Positions 1-11,815 of a stretch of 64,000 bases of DNA are shown here, piece by piece. Source of the stretch: Eupeodes corollae (lineage: Eukaryota > Arthropoda > Insecta > Diptera > Syrphidae); assembly GCF_945859685.1 (NCBI RefSeq), contig NC_079148.1, positions 139,683,133 to 139,747,132 on the forward strand, in the 5' to 3' direction. Position 1 is the stretch's first letter. Each line of letters begins with the position of its first letter. The position numbers and the translations under genes were made by a program. The notes beneath the pieces are model-generated. The model was not told the DNA's origin and ran no database searches. It saw only the letters and a list, made by a program, of their open reading frames with translations.

Positions 1-1031
1 GTGCTATTGTTGAATTGCATCAACATCGTACACGGTGCAACGATCCTACGATAGTCTTTAGTGACGCTATGTACAATGAAACATTGATTGCTATTGAGGA
101 TCTTTGCATTTTCATTGAAAACTTACCACTCAGTCATTACGGTATGCAATTACCAAATCAAAATGCATATGATTTAATAGACACTGAATGGAATCGTGAA
201 TTACAATACAATACTGCAGAAATGGCAGCGATTGTCGCTCTCAATGTCCCATTCTAGAATGAAAAATAATGGACTATTTATGACCACATCATGATCCAAG
301 TGTCAGCAGGATAAGGTGGATAAGGTGGTAAAACATTCCTTATTTCGGCAATTCTTGCTAAAATACGATCAAATAATGGTATTGCATTGGATATTGCATC
401 TTCCGGCTTTTCGGGAATCATATTGGATGGAGGCAGAACAGACCAAATATTTCCCGATGTACACCGACAATATACAAATCAGGAGTGGCTGGCAAAAAGA
501 GCAATTTTAGCAGAAAAAAATTGTGATGTCAAGGAATCTCAAGATGCAACATTTTTTACCAGAAGACTTGGTGTCATGGAGATCTATTGATACAGTTTGT
601 GATGCTACCGACGCTCTAAAATATGCAACTGAGTTTTGGAACTCATTGGATTTATCAGGCATACCACCGCATAATTTACAACTGAAGGTTGGATCTCCGG
701 TAATTTTGGTTCGTAATTTGAACCCACCGCGGTTGTGCAACGGCACGAGATTAGTAATTAAAAAATTAATGTAAAATGTAATCAAAGCCATTATGGAAGA
801 TTCCAAGGTGAAAATATATTGTTACCGCGGGTCCCTATTATACCCACAGATGTGCCAATTCAATTCAAAAGTTTTCAATTTCCAATAAGATTGACATTTG
901 CAATGACTGCAATCAATAAGTCTCAAGGCCAAACGATGTCGGTCTGCGACTTAGATTTCAGCAAATCATGTTTTTCACACGAACTATTAGACGTGGCGTG
1001 TTCTAGAGTGAGGAAACCATACAGATTGTAG
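1..1031 (+). pseudogene. Helitron Rep/helicase, decayed C-terminal (PIF1-like) part
   Basis: This is the C-terminal half of a Helitron RepHel protein, the PIF1-type DNA helicase used in rolling-circle transposition. It survives in several frames. Positions 72-255 resemble the helicase core (NETLIAIEDLCIF, then QYNTAEMAAIVALNVPF). Positions 395-560 carry fragments around SGFSGIILDGGRT. Positions 625-770 encode IPPHNLQLKVGSPVILVRN and NPPRLCNGTRL. Positions 819-1020 carry the last helicase motif, AINKSQGQT, followed by LDVACSRVRKP, which is the usual end of these proteins. Frame changes and stops between the blocks show it is dead. The 5' part (Rep, HUH nuclease) lies outside the window. Assignment to Helitron rather than cellular PIF1 rests on the ILVRNLNPPRLCNGTRL-type block, which is typical of transposon copies. 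Confidence 0.85.
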
Positions 1032-1235
1032 TGGCGAAAGATGAGATCACAAAAAATATTGTACACTTTGTTGCTTTAAGGGATTGATATTGTTTTGTTT
1101 GAAGTATAATCATAGTTTAAAGAATTAATTTTAATAAATTAAAACAACATTTTTGATGATTTTTTATTCATATATTTTTTCACACACTTACAATAAGTCT
1201 TTTATTTCTATCAAAATATTCTCTAAAATAATTTA

Positions 1236-1270
1236 TATGACAACACAACGTTTGTCGGGTCAGCGAGTGT
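1236..1270 (+). repeat. possible 3' end of the Helitron
   Basis: About 200 bp after the helicase remnant comes ACAACGTTTGTCGGGTCAGC followed by GAGTGT. Helitrons end in CTRR after a GC-richer, hairpin-forming segment; here the expected CTAG would read CGAG. The GC contrast with the surrounding AT-rich DNA and the distance support a terminus, but no intact CTRR or clean hairpin is visible. Confidence 0.3.
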
Positions 1271-1289
1271 TCTCAAAAGAAAAATATTT

Positions 1290-1470
1290 AAGATGGGATA
1301 TACACTTACAATCATGACATTCAGACTGTAGTAACCTTTTCTATTCAAACAGAGTTGTTGAAGATTTTTGGTGCTATGATTCGAACATGAGTTCTATCGA
1401 TGCATCCTATTACTCCAGGAAATCTGGTTTTCTGGTAGAAATTAATCTTCGATAAATCAATCTCGTCATT
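1290..1470 (-). pseudogene. PIF/Harbinger transposase fragment (first catalytic Asp region)
   Basis: Read on the minus strand, about 1371-1445 gives RFPGVIGCIDRTHVRIIAPK. This matches the block around the first catalytic Asp of PIF/Harbinger (HARBI1-like, DDE_Tnp_4) transposases, usually GxIDGTH. A frameshift follows, then LNRKGYYSLNVMIV, the next conserved block. Only this central piece is present, with a Gly-to-Arg change beside the catalytic Asp. The copy is clearly inactive. Confidence 0.75.
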
Positions 1471-1483
1471 TGTCATATGAGCC

Positions 1484-1760
1484 TTAAAAATATTGTCGAC
1501 AGATACGTTCTTCTACTACGGCATGCACTTCTTTAAATACTACCAACTCTGTTGGCTCATCAAGGTCTACATTATCTTCTTCCTCTTTCGGTAACTTCCT
1601 TCTGGTATGAACGGTAGGGTAGTTCAGAGTTTGAGAATTGGTGGAATTGCGGAGGAACGCTGTGGTTGTTTTAAATAATCTTTGATTTCGATTAGCACAT
1701 AAACAATCTCGTCATTGTTGAGTTTAAAATAACTTATAAATCTGCAACAAAACGAAGACA
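1484..1760 (-). pseudogene. PIF/Harbinger-like C-terminal fragment, out of order
   Basis: The minus strand carries PTVHTRRKLPKEEEDNVDLD, then VVFKEVHAVVEERICRQYF with a stop at 1484-1486. An acidic segment followed by a short basic or aromatic tail ending in YF-stop is the usual C-terminus of HARBI1-like transposases. It lies 5' (in minus-strand reading) of the catalytic fragment at 1290-1470, so the order is inverted relative to a normal protein. Two neighbouring broken copies or a local rearrangement would explain this. The family call is weaker than for the catalytic block. Confidence 0.45.
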
Positions 1761-2629
1761 TTAAATCAACACTTCTCATCAAGGAATTTGTTTAAAAATA
1801 ATACTTTTTGTTCAGAAGTACCAACGGATTGGAGTGATCTCAAGTATTTTTTCCCATCAGCGCAACATTGAGGTGATTTTCTTCTTCCGAAGTTACAAGA
1901 AACAAAGCAATAGAATTCTCCATTTCGTATTATTTTGTCTTTTTTATAAAATTCGCAGAATTCAAAACTTTGAAATATCTACGTATTTTAATTTACACAG
2001 CTGATTTTGACAAAACCAAGAATATAAAAGAAGGCAATGTTTTTGGTCTACTTAACTGAAAAAAGTTGTCTCCCATAATACGAATTTTGTTTTTAGTTGT
2101 CTTTAAAATGAGTTGTCTTGATTACATCCATTATTTTATTGATTGTGATCCATAATATCTCTTTAAATTTAAACACAAGTCAAAAACTTATTTTTTTGAA
2201 GTTAAGCATTATTTTGAAGATGATATGAATTTGTGTTAGCAATATATTCACGGTGAACAATATTTTTGTTCTGTTTTCATTGATGTTTTTTTTAACTATG
2301 AAATACAATAAAACAAGAATATTTTTCTTAAATTGACATGAATTTAACTTTCTTCGAACGATATTTCTTCATCTTACTTATCTAAAATTAATTTCTGATA
2401 TTTGACTTACACGGTTGGCTGTGACGTAGTTTAATTTGAAGGTCCAATTTTCGATTATTTCGGCAACTACATGACAAATGCTATCCTTTAAGTGGATTTC
2501 AGCGTAGGCATTATGTCGATATTACGATCTTTAAGGCTAATTCACGGATCCGTAATGCGGTTAATAAACGTTTCTTTCAATAAATAAGAAGTATCATGAG
2601 TTAGTGTGAAACGTTGCTCTACAATACTC
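1761..2629. other. AT-rich spacer, nothing recognised
   Basis: No long reading frame, RNA gene or terminal repeat was seen. The stretch is AT-rich with short homopolymer runs. Confidence 0.5.
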
Positions 2630-3200
2630 TTGTTGAAACCATAGATTATGTAAATCATGGTTATTCATCTGATGAAAAAAAATATCAGTTATATGGTATC
2701 CCTCAGGGCATCCACCTGGGTCCATCGTTGTTTTCATTTAAGGTAGATGAAATATAATTATTGTTACAGCTTACAACTGCTTTGTTGTTTGCAGATGATT
2801 CAAAGCTATTTAATAAAGTTATAAGTACAAATGACTGTCTTAATGTTCAAAGCAATTTAAATTAGATTGTAAATTAGTTCAATACCAATTTTCTTTCTCT
2901 TAACATTTAAAAAAATAAATAATTTTTCCTTTTGAAGATCAAAAATGACTATTTTGTGAAATTATAATTCTAATCTTTTATAGTTCTGGAAGATATTTTT
3001 GATGAAGAGCTAAATATTTCCTAAAATATTGATTTTATTCTAGCAAAAGATAATTGACTGCTTGGTTTCTTAAAAAGAAATTGCTCGAAATTTTCCAATG
3101 CATAAGTAGTTTGTACTTCACTTTTACACCCCATTTTGGAATATGCATCAGTCTTGTGGGATCAAAATCAGTTTCAAGAAATCGTATCAAAAAAGTTGAA
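2630..3200 (+). pseudogene. Jockey-group LINE reverse transcriptase relic
   Basis: This is a heavily decayed reverse transcriptase of a non-LTR retrotransposon. At 2690-2750 the reading QLYGIPQGIHLGPSLFSF matches the conserved (G/S)xPQGxxLGP block. At 2775-2815 LLFADDSKL carries the catalytic FADD motif. At 3058-3180 LGFLKRNCSKFSNA and then LLHPILEYASVLWDQNQ match the thumb/C-terminal block of Jockey-group enzymes. Frameshifts, stops and a missing 5' half make it a truncated, old insertion. No poly(A) tail or target duplication was found. LINE identity is secure; the clade is inferred. Confidence 0.8.
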
Positions 3201-6200
3201 TTAATAACTGAATAAAAGAATGAATAAGTGAATGAGTGTACGCATTATTGAATGACGGTACGAATTTCAATCAGAGCCATGTTTTTCAAAGCATATTTGG
3301 ACAATTTAAAAGCGTTTTTCAGGCGTTAGTCTATTCATGTCGAAATGTTAAAATAAACACAAAATACGTCACTAGACAGCTGTCAAAATGACCACCAGTA
3401 CTATTCTTAACCTAAATGTCAACCTTAAAAAAACGCCCGTTCTTAAGGATCTACCTTAAAAAATAAACCCGTTCTAAGAAAACGATACTTGATGTTTTTT
3501 TAAGGTCATTTTGTGAATGACGTGAAAATATGTTAAATAATTGCAATTGTAACTGTCAAAGAAAGCTATTCGCGAGATATTTTGAATCAACCAAATTTGT
3601 CACTTTTTTTTAATAAAGTTTTAAATCAAATCTCGTACTAAGTTTTTAAAAAAATCCTTTGAACATATCCATATTGGTGCTGATATTTGTAGAAACATTA
3701 ATTTGAAGTCGATATCCCTGCTGATGCTACTTGAGATATTACCAAAGAAATATAAAAAAATGTTTGTTTTGACAAATCGGACTCATTTCATTATATCAAA
3801 GCTTTTAAGGGCACCAATTAAAAGTTAACAGTCTTTTATTTTCTCTTTATTTCAAACTTGAACAAATAATTTTCAAAGATGAGAGCATTTATCAGAAATG
3901 TGTAGCAAGTGGAAAAATACTTTTCGTCGAAATGTTGTACAAATTTCTCTAGTTCTTTTGATGTACGATTTTTGAAAATTGTCAAACAGCTTTGACATGA
4001 ATTTTTCATCATAGGCTTTTGGTGCAAACAAGCATTTTAAAGCTATTTATTTTTTTAAGCATTTTTACTTTATCCCCAAAAATATACCTCTTATCCTAAT
4101 TAACCTACCTAAACGTAAACTTTACCATAAGAACATCCTTAATTTCAAAGACAAACTCTATAACTCCGTTTGTGTGTTATTAGGCATCGCATAAACCTCC
4201 TCGTTCTTCTATGTTTAATGTGAATGAATGTCTTTACTTTTATGTGCTTCACAAACTTGCATTTAATTCCGTATAACGTTTATGTGTACATAAGACAAAA
4301 AAACTACTTAGAAAAACATTCTACGTCATGTTGGGTTGAATCCTTAAGAACGTAACGAAACTAATGTCAACAGGATATGCAAATAGTAAAGGAACATAAG
4401 TTTATAGCTTAAAACGTGTCTGCCTTTGCATCCATATATATATCCATCCAACCATTCCAATCTCAATCCCACCAACTCAACCCACTCACCGATTTTCTAG
4501 TATAAATACATTCGTTTGCTCGTTGCATGCAACAAAACGTTACGTTGTTACGCTCTATTCGTTTCCTTTTGCCAATTCCAGAAATCTCATCCTTAACAAC
4601 AAGACAAGCGAGGATGCGACTTGTTATATGGTATAAGGATATAGGGATAGGCTAGGAACTAGGCAGTCATAGTAAAGTCACCTGGTATCAGAATAGTCCT
4701 TTTAAAAATGGTTTCACAGAGAAAGAACGAGAGAGAAGAACGAAATGAAATGAAACAAAACGAGATGATGCATCAATGATAAACGTTTTTCTAGACCATT
4801 CACAATCACAAGGAACTTATTTTTTCTTTTTACCTATTTCTTCCTTGTGACATGGCAAATGTTTTTGTTTGTTCCTTGTGTGTTCATTGCTCTTATAGAT
4901 GTACCTACATATAAGGTGAAGAAGGACGAGTGAAAGGTGGATGCGGTATGTTCAAACAGATAGGTACTGCCTTGACAAATGCCGGTCTTTCTGTATACGT
5001 ACCATAGGTACATACTCGTACGTAGGTTCCTATGCACAGAGGGAAGTTATAGGTAACAACCTTTACAAAAATGTTTTAACTTTCAATTCTGATGTGTTTT
5101 TGTTTTTGATTTTTTTTTTGTGTTTGTGGGAATCTAAAGTAATCTAGGCAGAACCCACTCACTCACACTGACTATATGTGTCTCTAATGGTAAAGTTACA
5201 AAGGTGTGAAGTGATGGCTTAATCCGCAAGGATTCATCTCGCCTGATTACGTTTGATGTCAGAGCATTTAAAAATGTTTTTTTTTTTTATTTTTGTTGGA
5301 AATCCTTGTTTAATGTGTGTACTTTGAAGTTTTCAACGCCACAGCCGCCGCCGCCGTACTATTATCTCTTTGACACGTTGTAGGTAGGTGCCGTGTTTTT
5401 TCTTTTTTTATGTCAAATGGTGCATTTAAATGTGAGCTTTACGGGATTTATTCTTTTGATTTTGATAAAGCGTTAATTTAAAAACCTTTGATCTTGGGGA
5501 TACATTTCACTCCTAAGATCTGAAAAAAAAATTGAGAGCGATTTTGGGCAAAAAACATAAAGCTTTTAAAAACGAATACATGCACTTGAATGACAGCATA
5601 ATTAAGAAAAGTAAATGCATCAAGTAAAGAAACCTTAAAATTGCATCTGAAAGCTTTTACGAATCCATGACTTAAAATATATGACACTAACAAAAAAAAT
5701 GTATTATACCTGAATTCCAAACAAATTAACGTTCAAATGTTGAGTCAAAACAGTAAAATGTAATGTGACTCCTAACAATTGAAATTAAGACTAAATTGTT
5801 TCAGTTTCCAAAAATAAATCTGCCGTCAATCTCAGAACGCTTTTGAAATGGAAGAGGTATTAAAGGGAACAGTCGGGCCATGTCCTCTTTTTAGGGTTTT
5901 GTTACCGACTAATTTTTCTGATATAATAATAAGAGGTCTTTCCTTGAAAAAAGATCAGTATCCCAAGTCAGCTCAATACCGAGTATGCATAAAATTCAAT
6001 GCCCAAAATTACAAATTTGAACTTTAATAAAGCTAAATTACTGTTGGTGACTCCGAAATCACAAGGTTTTTTTCATAATATTATACCTAAGACACAGATC
6101 GAGTATTAGGAAAACCAGAGAAGGTCTAAAAAGATATTTTGTTTCGGATTGGTTTTGAATTCCCAAAAAATACAGTGACTGGGAAAGGCATACTGTGGTA

Positions 6201-6356
6201 ATGTACTTTACATTCGTGTTGTGCTGCTTAAGAACGAACATCTATACATGACAGTCGGTACGACAGAAATAAGGCTCGGAGGGTATACTGTAAGCGTTCC
6301 TGGAGACGCTAGTTTATTGCGGTTGAATTTTAATCTCTGCTTTTTTACATTTATTT
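3201..6356. other. long AT-rich stretch without recognised genes
   Basis: Open frames are short and of low complexity. Nothing on either strand matched a protein family I know. Short TATATA and CATACAT runs occur near 4430-4440. No collagen-like exon with paired splice sites was found here, although upstream exons of the plus-strand gene would be expected in this direction. Confidence 0.45.
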
Positions 6357-6660
6357 AATAGTACCCGTGGCGTGATTGTCATTGCAGAGGTCTTGGGTTC
6401 AATCACTGCCTGTGCACTTTTATTAAAAAAAAGTACAGGTACTGCCTCTTTCGAGGAATTGACAAATCCTCCAAGAGTAAATCTTGTCATGAAAAGTGAT
6501 TTGTGAAATAAGTCGTTCGTATTCGGCTTGAAACTACTCGTAAGTTTTCTCCATTTCTGACAATATAACTCACACAGTAATGGTTGAGAGTTGTAAGTCA
6601 CGTGCCTCCTTAGGTCTTAATGGACTTTTGCGCAGGCAAATTTTTTTGTATTTTACACAT
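6357..6660 (+). repeat. tRNA-derived SINE, copy 1
   Basis: This copy is co-linear with the better copy at 10451-10766. The head reads TAGTACCCGTGGCGTGAT, then jumps to TGTCATTGCAGAGGTCTTGG, so about 18 nt between the A box and the anticodon loop are missing. The B-box-like GGGTTCAATC remains. The shared body follows (CGAGGAATTGACAAATCC, GTAATGGTTGAGAGTTGTAA), then a decayed tail near TTAATGGACTTTTGCGC. Loss of the internal A-box region makes it transcriptionally dead as a pol III unit. Confidence 0.75.
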
Positions 6661-7724
6661 TTATTTAGGTACCTGTTTTTGGAAGCTGACTTTGAACAAG
6701 TGCTTGATTTTATCTTCCTAAGTCTTCATCTTAAATAGCGAAGCACAATGACATCTGACGTCATTTGCCAACAATAATTGAACATTCACATTTTTACATT
6801 TTAAGGTGTCAATAACCAACTTGCTTGGCCCTTTTCTTTTGATAAAAGTCAGGTATCAATTGCTCAACTAAAAATGTGATGAACGGTTTCAAGCGTCATG
6901 AAGCTTCGCATTAGTATCTGCAAATGATTTTTCGCTGCGCATCTGTGCACAATTTTCCTCTTCATATAATTTAACTTGATTTTTTTTGTTAAATGATTCA
7001 CATGCAACTTGCCTTTTGTTTCACCCCGTGCAGTCGTAGTGCACGATGCGGTGTGGCGGTTGTGACGGGGATATGCAGGGTTGGGGATGGCGGACAGGCG
7101 TTTACTTTCCAGACTTTGTGCAATTTACTGTTTGTCTTAACATGGTTTATTATATCCTTGTTCTTCCTCAGCCTTCATCTAAAACAACTCTCATCTATTC
7201 TGGGTTTTTGTAAATGGGGTTGGTGAAAATGAAAAGCGACAAAGGGGTTGGGGTTGAAAAAGAAACTCGTTTAGCAAATTTGTCAAAAGCTATGTACAGT
7301 GAGTTTGCATATATGTAGGTATGTAGATGAGAATTGTTTTGAAGGAAAAAGAAGCTTGTATGTTTGCGTAAGGGAAGTGCAACAACTATTTGCCTTGTTG
7401 CACGTTGAGTAAACACGCTTGTTTTGGCTTCAGTTTTCTAGCTTGGAGTTTTGAATTGACTCCATATAGTCGTACTCGTATTCATATACTCCCGTTCTTG
7501 TTTGACGTATGTATATATTCTTGTTGGTTGTGTTTTTTGTGTTTGCATATTGCATCTGAAATTGCCTTACAACTCATTTGAGCTATTTCATTAAAAATTT
7601 AAATGCATACCTATTTAACTATGGATGTGCAGTGCAGTGCATATTTATGTAGGTTGGGTTGGGTATACGAATAAGCGTAGCATAACGATATGTTTGTCTT
7701 TTTTTTTTGAAAGACATATGCTCA
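6661..7724. other. spacer, nothing recognised
   Basis: AT-rich with a somewhat GC-richer patch near 7020-7100. There is no supported gene. Frames across 6993-7416 are short and hydrophobic by composition, without family motifs. Confidence 0.4.
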
Positions 7725-8222
7725 CAGCTATGGCCAAAAAAATGAGAATATTTCTTACATTTGAGTAAAACTTTTCACTTTGGTAGGGATAAGAGGTCAT
7801 GAAAAAGGTATATTCTATTGATTAAAGAGTTTTTTGAACCTTTAGTATGTCAAAGACACAGTGTGAGTCTTAGGATAAAGTTAAAAACTACTTATTTTTC
7901 ATCATTAGTTTTGATTCTTAAACATTGCAATAACAGGGTAAGATAGAGGCAGTGTTACTGTAAAGGCTTTTCACATTCGCTTTGTCCTGCTATATAAGCA
8001 ATATCATAACTTCCAATATTTGATTTTTATCAAGTGTTCCTATTTTTGTGGCCAACCTTTTAAGAAGCCGGTAGCCGTGACATCTTATATAATATTTATA
8101 ATTCACAAATTAAAAAACAAGATATTTATACCACAAAACTGAATTGGTTTAAATTAAAATTTGTTATGTTAACATAATTACCAAATATTATGTTTTGTTC
8201 CTATTATTTTGACCATAGCTGT
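7725..8222. mobile_element. Tc1/mariner-type MITE with terminal inverted repeats
   Basis: The left end reads CAGCTATGGCCAAAAAAATG. The reverse complement of the right end reads CAGCTATGGTCAAAATAATA. The shared start and overall match over about 20 bp define terminal inverted repeats about 500 bp apart. TA follows the right end (8223-8224 region) and CA precedes the left, consistent with a mutated TA target duplication. An internal segment near 8033-8060 (GTTCCTATTTTTGTGGCCA) repeats the terminal motif. No transposase is encoded, so it is a non-autonomous element. Confidence 0.7.
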
Positions 8223-10450
8223 AGGTGCAAACATGCATATAGTACACATGTCACTGTGTAGTGAACGTGTAGATACAACAACCGCACTGTTTTACCTTCA
8301 GCAGCAACTTACAAACATACATGGATAAAGTTATAGGGATGGGTTTCATATATGCACTTTTGTTGAAAGGACCTATTATAATGAACGTTATATATCCATC
8401 TCCTCAATTCTCATTCCTATCACTACCTTCACGGCACACCATAACAAGCACCAATATCAACACTCCAGCCATAACAGCGTCATATCGTCAAAAACCAGAC
8501 GCGCGTTATTTTTTGTAGACTTCGCAGACTTCAAGCATTCAGCTTCATATATGTAAATATTTTTTTTTTCGTTGAAGTCCTTGTGCTGTTTTCTAGAATT
8601 GGCGTTGTTGAGATAATAATATTCCTTTTTTTTCATTCTTTTTGCAACAAAAACTCCAGGTAGGTTTTGAGTTTATGAACGAATATGTAACTTGATGTTT
8701 GTCTAATTTGTATACATATTTTGTTACGTGTTTTTTTTCGGAGAGTTTTTCATTTCAAAACTGCCTGTCAGTGTTTTTTTTTGTGTTTAAGTTACTTATC
8801 TGCCTTCATAAAAAAAACTTGGGAAAAAATGTAAAATGTGTTTACCTCGATGAAAAGAAAGGTTCTGAATGAGAAAAACAATAACTTTGTTTAATGTAAT
8901 GTTGTTTCAAACTAACTGCTTTAAAAAATGTCAGTTTTTTATGATAACTCTGCACCTATGATTTAATTAGGTATTTTAAATTACTGGAAACATTTCAATT
9001 TAATAACGAAATACATAGAATTTCAATATTACTTTATACTAAGAGAGCTTTTAATTTTGAGAAATAAAAGTGGAAATATTTTGTTAAACCATGTCTGTTA
9101 ACTTAACTGCTATCCGTTTTGACAAATCGTCATATCGACGAACTTTCAACGAAGCTTTAACAGTCCTTTACATAACGACTCCATTTTCTGGGGTCCATTT
9201 CTGGGGTACAAATGTTTACGATAATTTCTTAAGATACTTATTCAGTTTCAAATTGTTTTACTTATTTATAATTGATTTTCAAAGATTTATCAGATAAGTA
9301 AAGTTGAAGTAATAATAAACGTTTAATCTTTCAGACCATTCAAAAATATATGCAATAAGTTTAAAATGTCTCGTTGATCTTCCTTCGATATTGATTAACA
9401 GTGTTTCGTAAGTAACGTGTTAATAAAGTTCAACCCTTTCTACAACTTGAAATGGATTCTGAAATAGGTACATTTTTTGCGTATACAAATGTCCACTAAT
9501 AATAATTTATTATTGACAATTGACAATTTCGGATGGAAATGTAAAATCATGTTTTGGGGGTTTTTGAAAAAAAAAATTATTGAAAATAAAGTCTACTAAA
9601 CAATTTGCTTTGGTATCGACGAAACATAACTGTGAGAAATTCACTTCTGGTTCTCAAAACAAGCCTGTTATGATACTGGATTACAAGAAATCCAAAGTTA
9701 AAAACGACGTTTTCGATCGAATGGTTTATATTTATTAATGCACACGTCAAACCAAGGTTGTCTTTTACAAATTACTATAAACTTAGCAGCACTGGCGATA
9801 GTCATAATTTTTCGACTTTTGAACCCAGGAAGGTTGAAGGAAAAACAAACTTATATTCAAAAACGATAAGCTTATCCAACTATCAGAAAAGCTGTTGGAA
9901 GAGGAAATCGATGCACGTTCACAGCCTGCAAAGCAACTAGGGGAGAATTTAACCGATCTTGCGAACTTCTGGGGAACATTTGGACCCCATGACTTAAAGG
10001 AGGGTTAACGAAGCTTATTAGAATTGTATTTACATTGTTTGGATAAGGTTTCGCAATCTTTGCCAATTTTTTTTGTCGCTATAATCTTCCTACCGAATTA
10101 ACTATTCTCCAGAATTCACTGGTCCACTAAAAGATCAACTAACATCCAAGTGACTTATATTCTTTAAAAAAGCTCGGAAATGAGAAAAATCAAAACTTTA
10201 CAACATGACTAGGGTATGCTCTGCACAAGGAACCAAAGGCATACGAGCTTAGACAATGACGTTTGTTCCCTGAATGAGGCGTGGGGCATCGAAAATAGTA
10301 CGTCACCTCAAAGAACTATCAAATTCTACACAAGATCAATCCACATGATATCCAAGGACATCCAATGCATTCCAAAAGAGTTTCTGTTGGACCTAGATTT
10401 TGGGCTAGCGATGGTGATTGCTATATTTCTTTCTATTAACTTCGATCGCT
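8223..10450. other. AT-rich stretch, nothing firmly recognised
   Basis: No conserved protein block or repeat ends were identified. A short plus-strand reading near 9870-10010 (EEEIDARSQ, then FWGTFGPHDLKEG) looks protein-like but was not assigned to a family. Confidence 0.4.
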
Positions 10451-10766
10451 AGTAGTACCCATGGCACGATGGTTAGTGCCTTGGACTGTCATGCCAGAGA
10501 TCTTGGGTTTGATTCCTGCCTGTGCCACCTTAATTTAAAAAATAAATTTTCGCGGGTACTACCTCTTGCGAGGAATTGACAAATCCTTCAAGAGTAATTC
10601 TTGTCATGAAAAAGTGCTTTCTCAAACTAGCCGTTCGGATTCGGCCTAAAATTGTAGGTCCCTTCCATTCCTGACAACAGTACTCGCACACAGGAATGGT
10701 TGAGAGTTGTAAGTCACTAGGCCCTGGTTCACAACGGACTGTTGCGCCCCTTAGTTTATTATTTAT
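10451..10766 (+). repeat. tRNA-derived SINE, best copy (tRNA-Asp-like head)
   Basis: This is a short retroposon of about 316 bp. The head has an A-box-like TGGCACGATGG at 10462-10472, then GGTTAGTGCC, an anticodon-loop-like CTGTCAT, and a B-box-like GGGTTTGATTCC at 10505-10516. CUGUCAC is the loop of tRNA-Asp(GUC), and GGTTAGT also fits that tRNA. A body of about 200 bp follows, shared with the copies at 6357 and 33312. The tail (10719-10766) closely matches the 3' end of the RTE-like LINE at 54657-54704: GGCCCTGGTTCACA and GGACTGTTGCGCC here versus GGCCCTAGTTCACA and GGACTGTAGCGCC there. The likely model is pol III transcription and mobilisation by that LINE. Confidence 0.85.
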
Positions 10767-10877
10767 GTCCCATACTTACCTTAAGTCATTGAAAGACTCA
10801 GCTTTTTTTATTATCAGTCTCTAAAAATATCAACTTTCTGACTTCTTACATTGATAACGATAATAATTTGTATTATA

Positions 10878-11815
10878 CAGGGTGTTTCAAAATCGACGCT
10901 ACAAAAGTAGAGCGACTTGACATTGTCGCTCTTTTGACATTTCTCCTAAGTAAGGTTTGCCATTTTATGATGAAAAGATAAAAGAGACAACACCGAGTCG
11001 AAATTAATAAAATTTACTACCGAAATTCGGAGTCAGTGGCCTTAACGTTAAGAGCGCTACATCCAATTCATGGTCTTCATAATCGTCCTAGCAAGTAAAC
11101 AATTAAGCGTCTACTGTAAAATTTCAATCCAGAGGCACAGTACAAAATGATTCAGTGCCAGTGAGACAAAGAAGTGCCCGTAGTGTCGGGAATATTGCTG
11201 CTGTTAAAGCTTCAGTTGCAGAAAGTTTAAATGTGTTTCTAACACATCGTTATCAAGAATTGAGCATTGCTGTGGCATCGTTGTGACGAATTTTCTAAAA
11301 AAAATCTTAGCCTTCATCCTTCCAAGATTACATTGACGCAAGAACTGAAGTCGCTTGACCTCCAGAAGTCTCGTATGCTCGTGGATTGGGCTGAGCAACA
11401 ATTTGAAAATAATTCGGATTTTCATCGAAAAATCATCTTGAGCTATGAGGGTCATTTCTGGCTGAATGGCTTCGTCAATAAACAAGACATCGGTTTTGGT
11501 CAGACAGCAATCCACATGTACTTCATGAGTTATTATTGTATCCCGAAAAAATTACAGTTTTATATGGTTTATGGGTCGTCGGCTTCATTGAGCCTTACTT
11601 CTTCCGGGATTATCAAGACCAGCACGTTTATGTAAAGGGAGATCGCTACCGTTCAATGATAACCGAATATTTTTGGCACCAATTGGATGATATGGACTAC
11701 GAGGTCATGTGGTTCTAACAGGACGGCGCCACAAGCTACACAGCAAACGTAACAATCAGTTTATTGGAAACCAAGTTTGGAGAACGTGAAATGGTCCAGT
11801 CGCTTGTCCGTTATA
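10878..11815 (+). pseudogene. mariner (DD41D-like) transposase, dead and 3'-truncated
   Basis: The element starts at CAGGGTGTTTCA after TA (10876-10877), a typical mariner end. The reading gives a helix-turn-helix region with several frameshifts (EINKIYYRNSESVALTLRAL), then MLVDWAEQQFENNSDFHRKI. The first catalytic block, normally FSDEAHFW, is LSYEGHFWLNGFVNKQ, so the first Asp is replaced by Tyr. At 11705-11740 the second Asp survives in QDGATSYT after an in-frame stop. The sequence stops near the segment before the third Asp, so the C-terminus and right terminal repeat are missing. It is unable to transpose. Confidence 0.85.

Noticed and set aside
10451..10530. A functional tRNA gene
   Set aside because: The tRNA-like head lacks a proper acceptor stem and continues into a repeated body with an RTE-like tail, so it is a SINE, not a tRNA gene.
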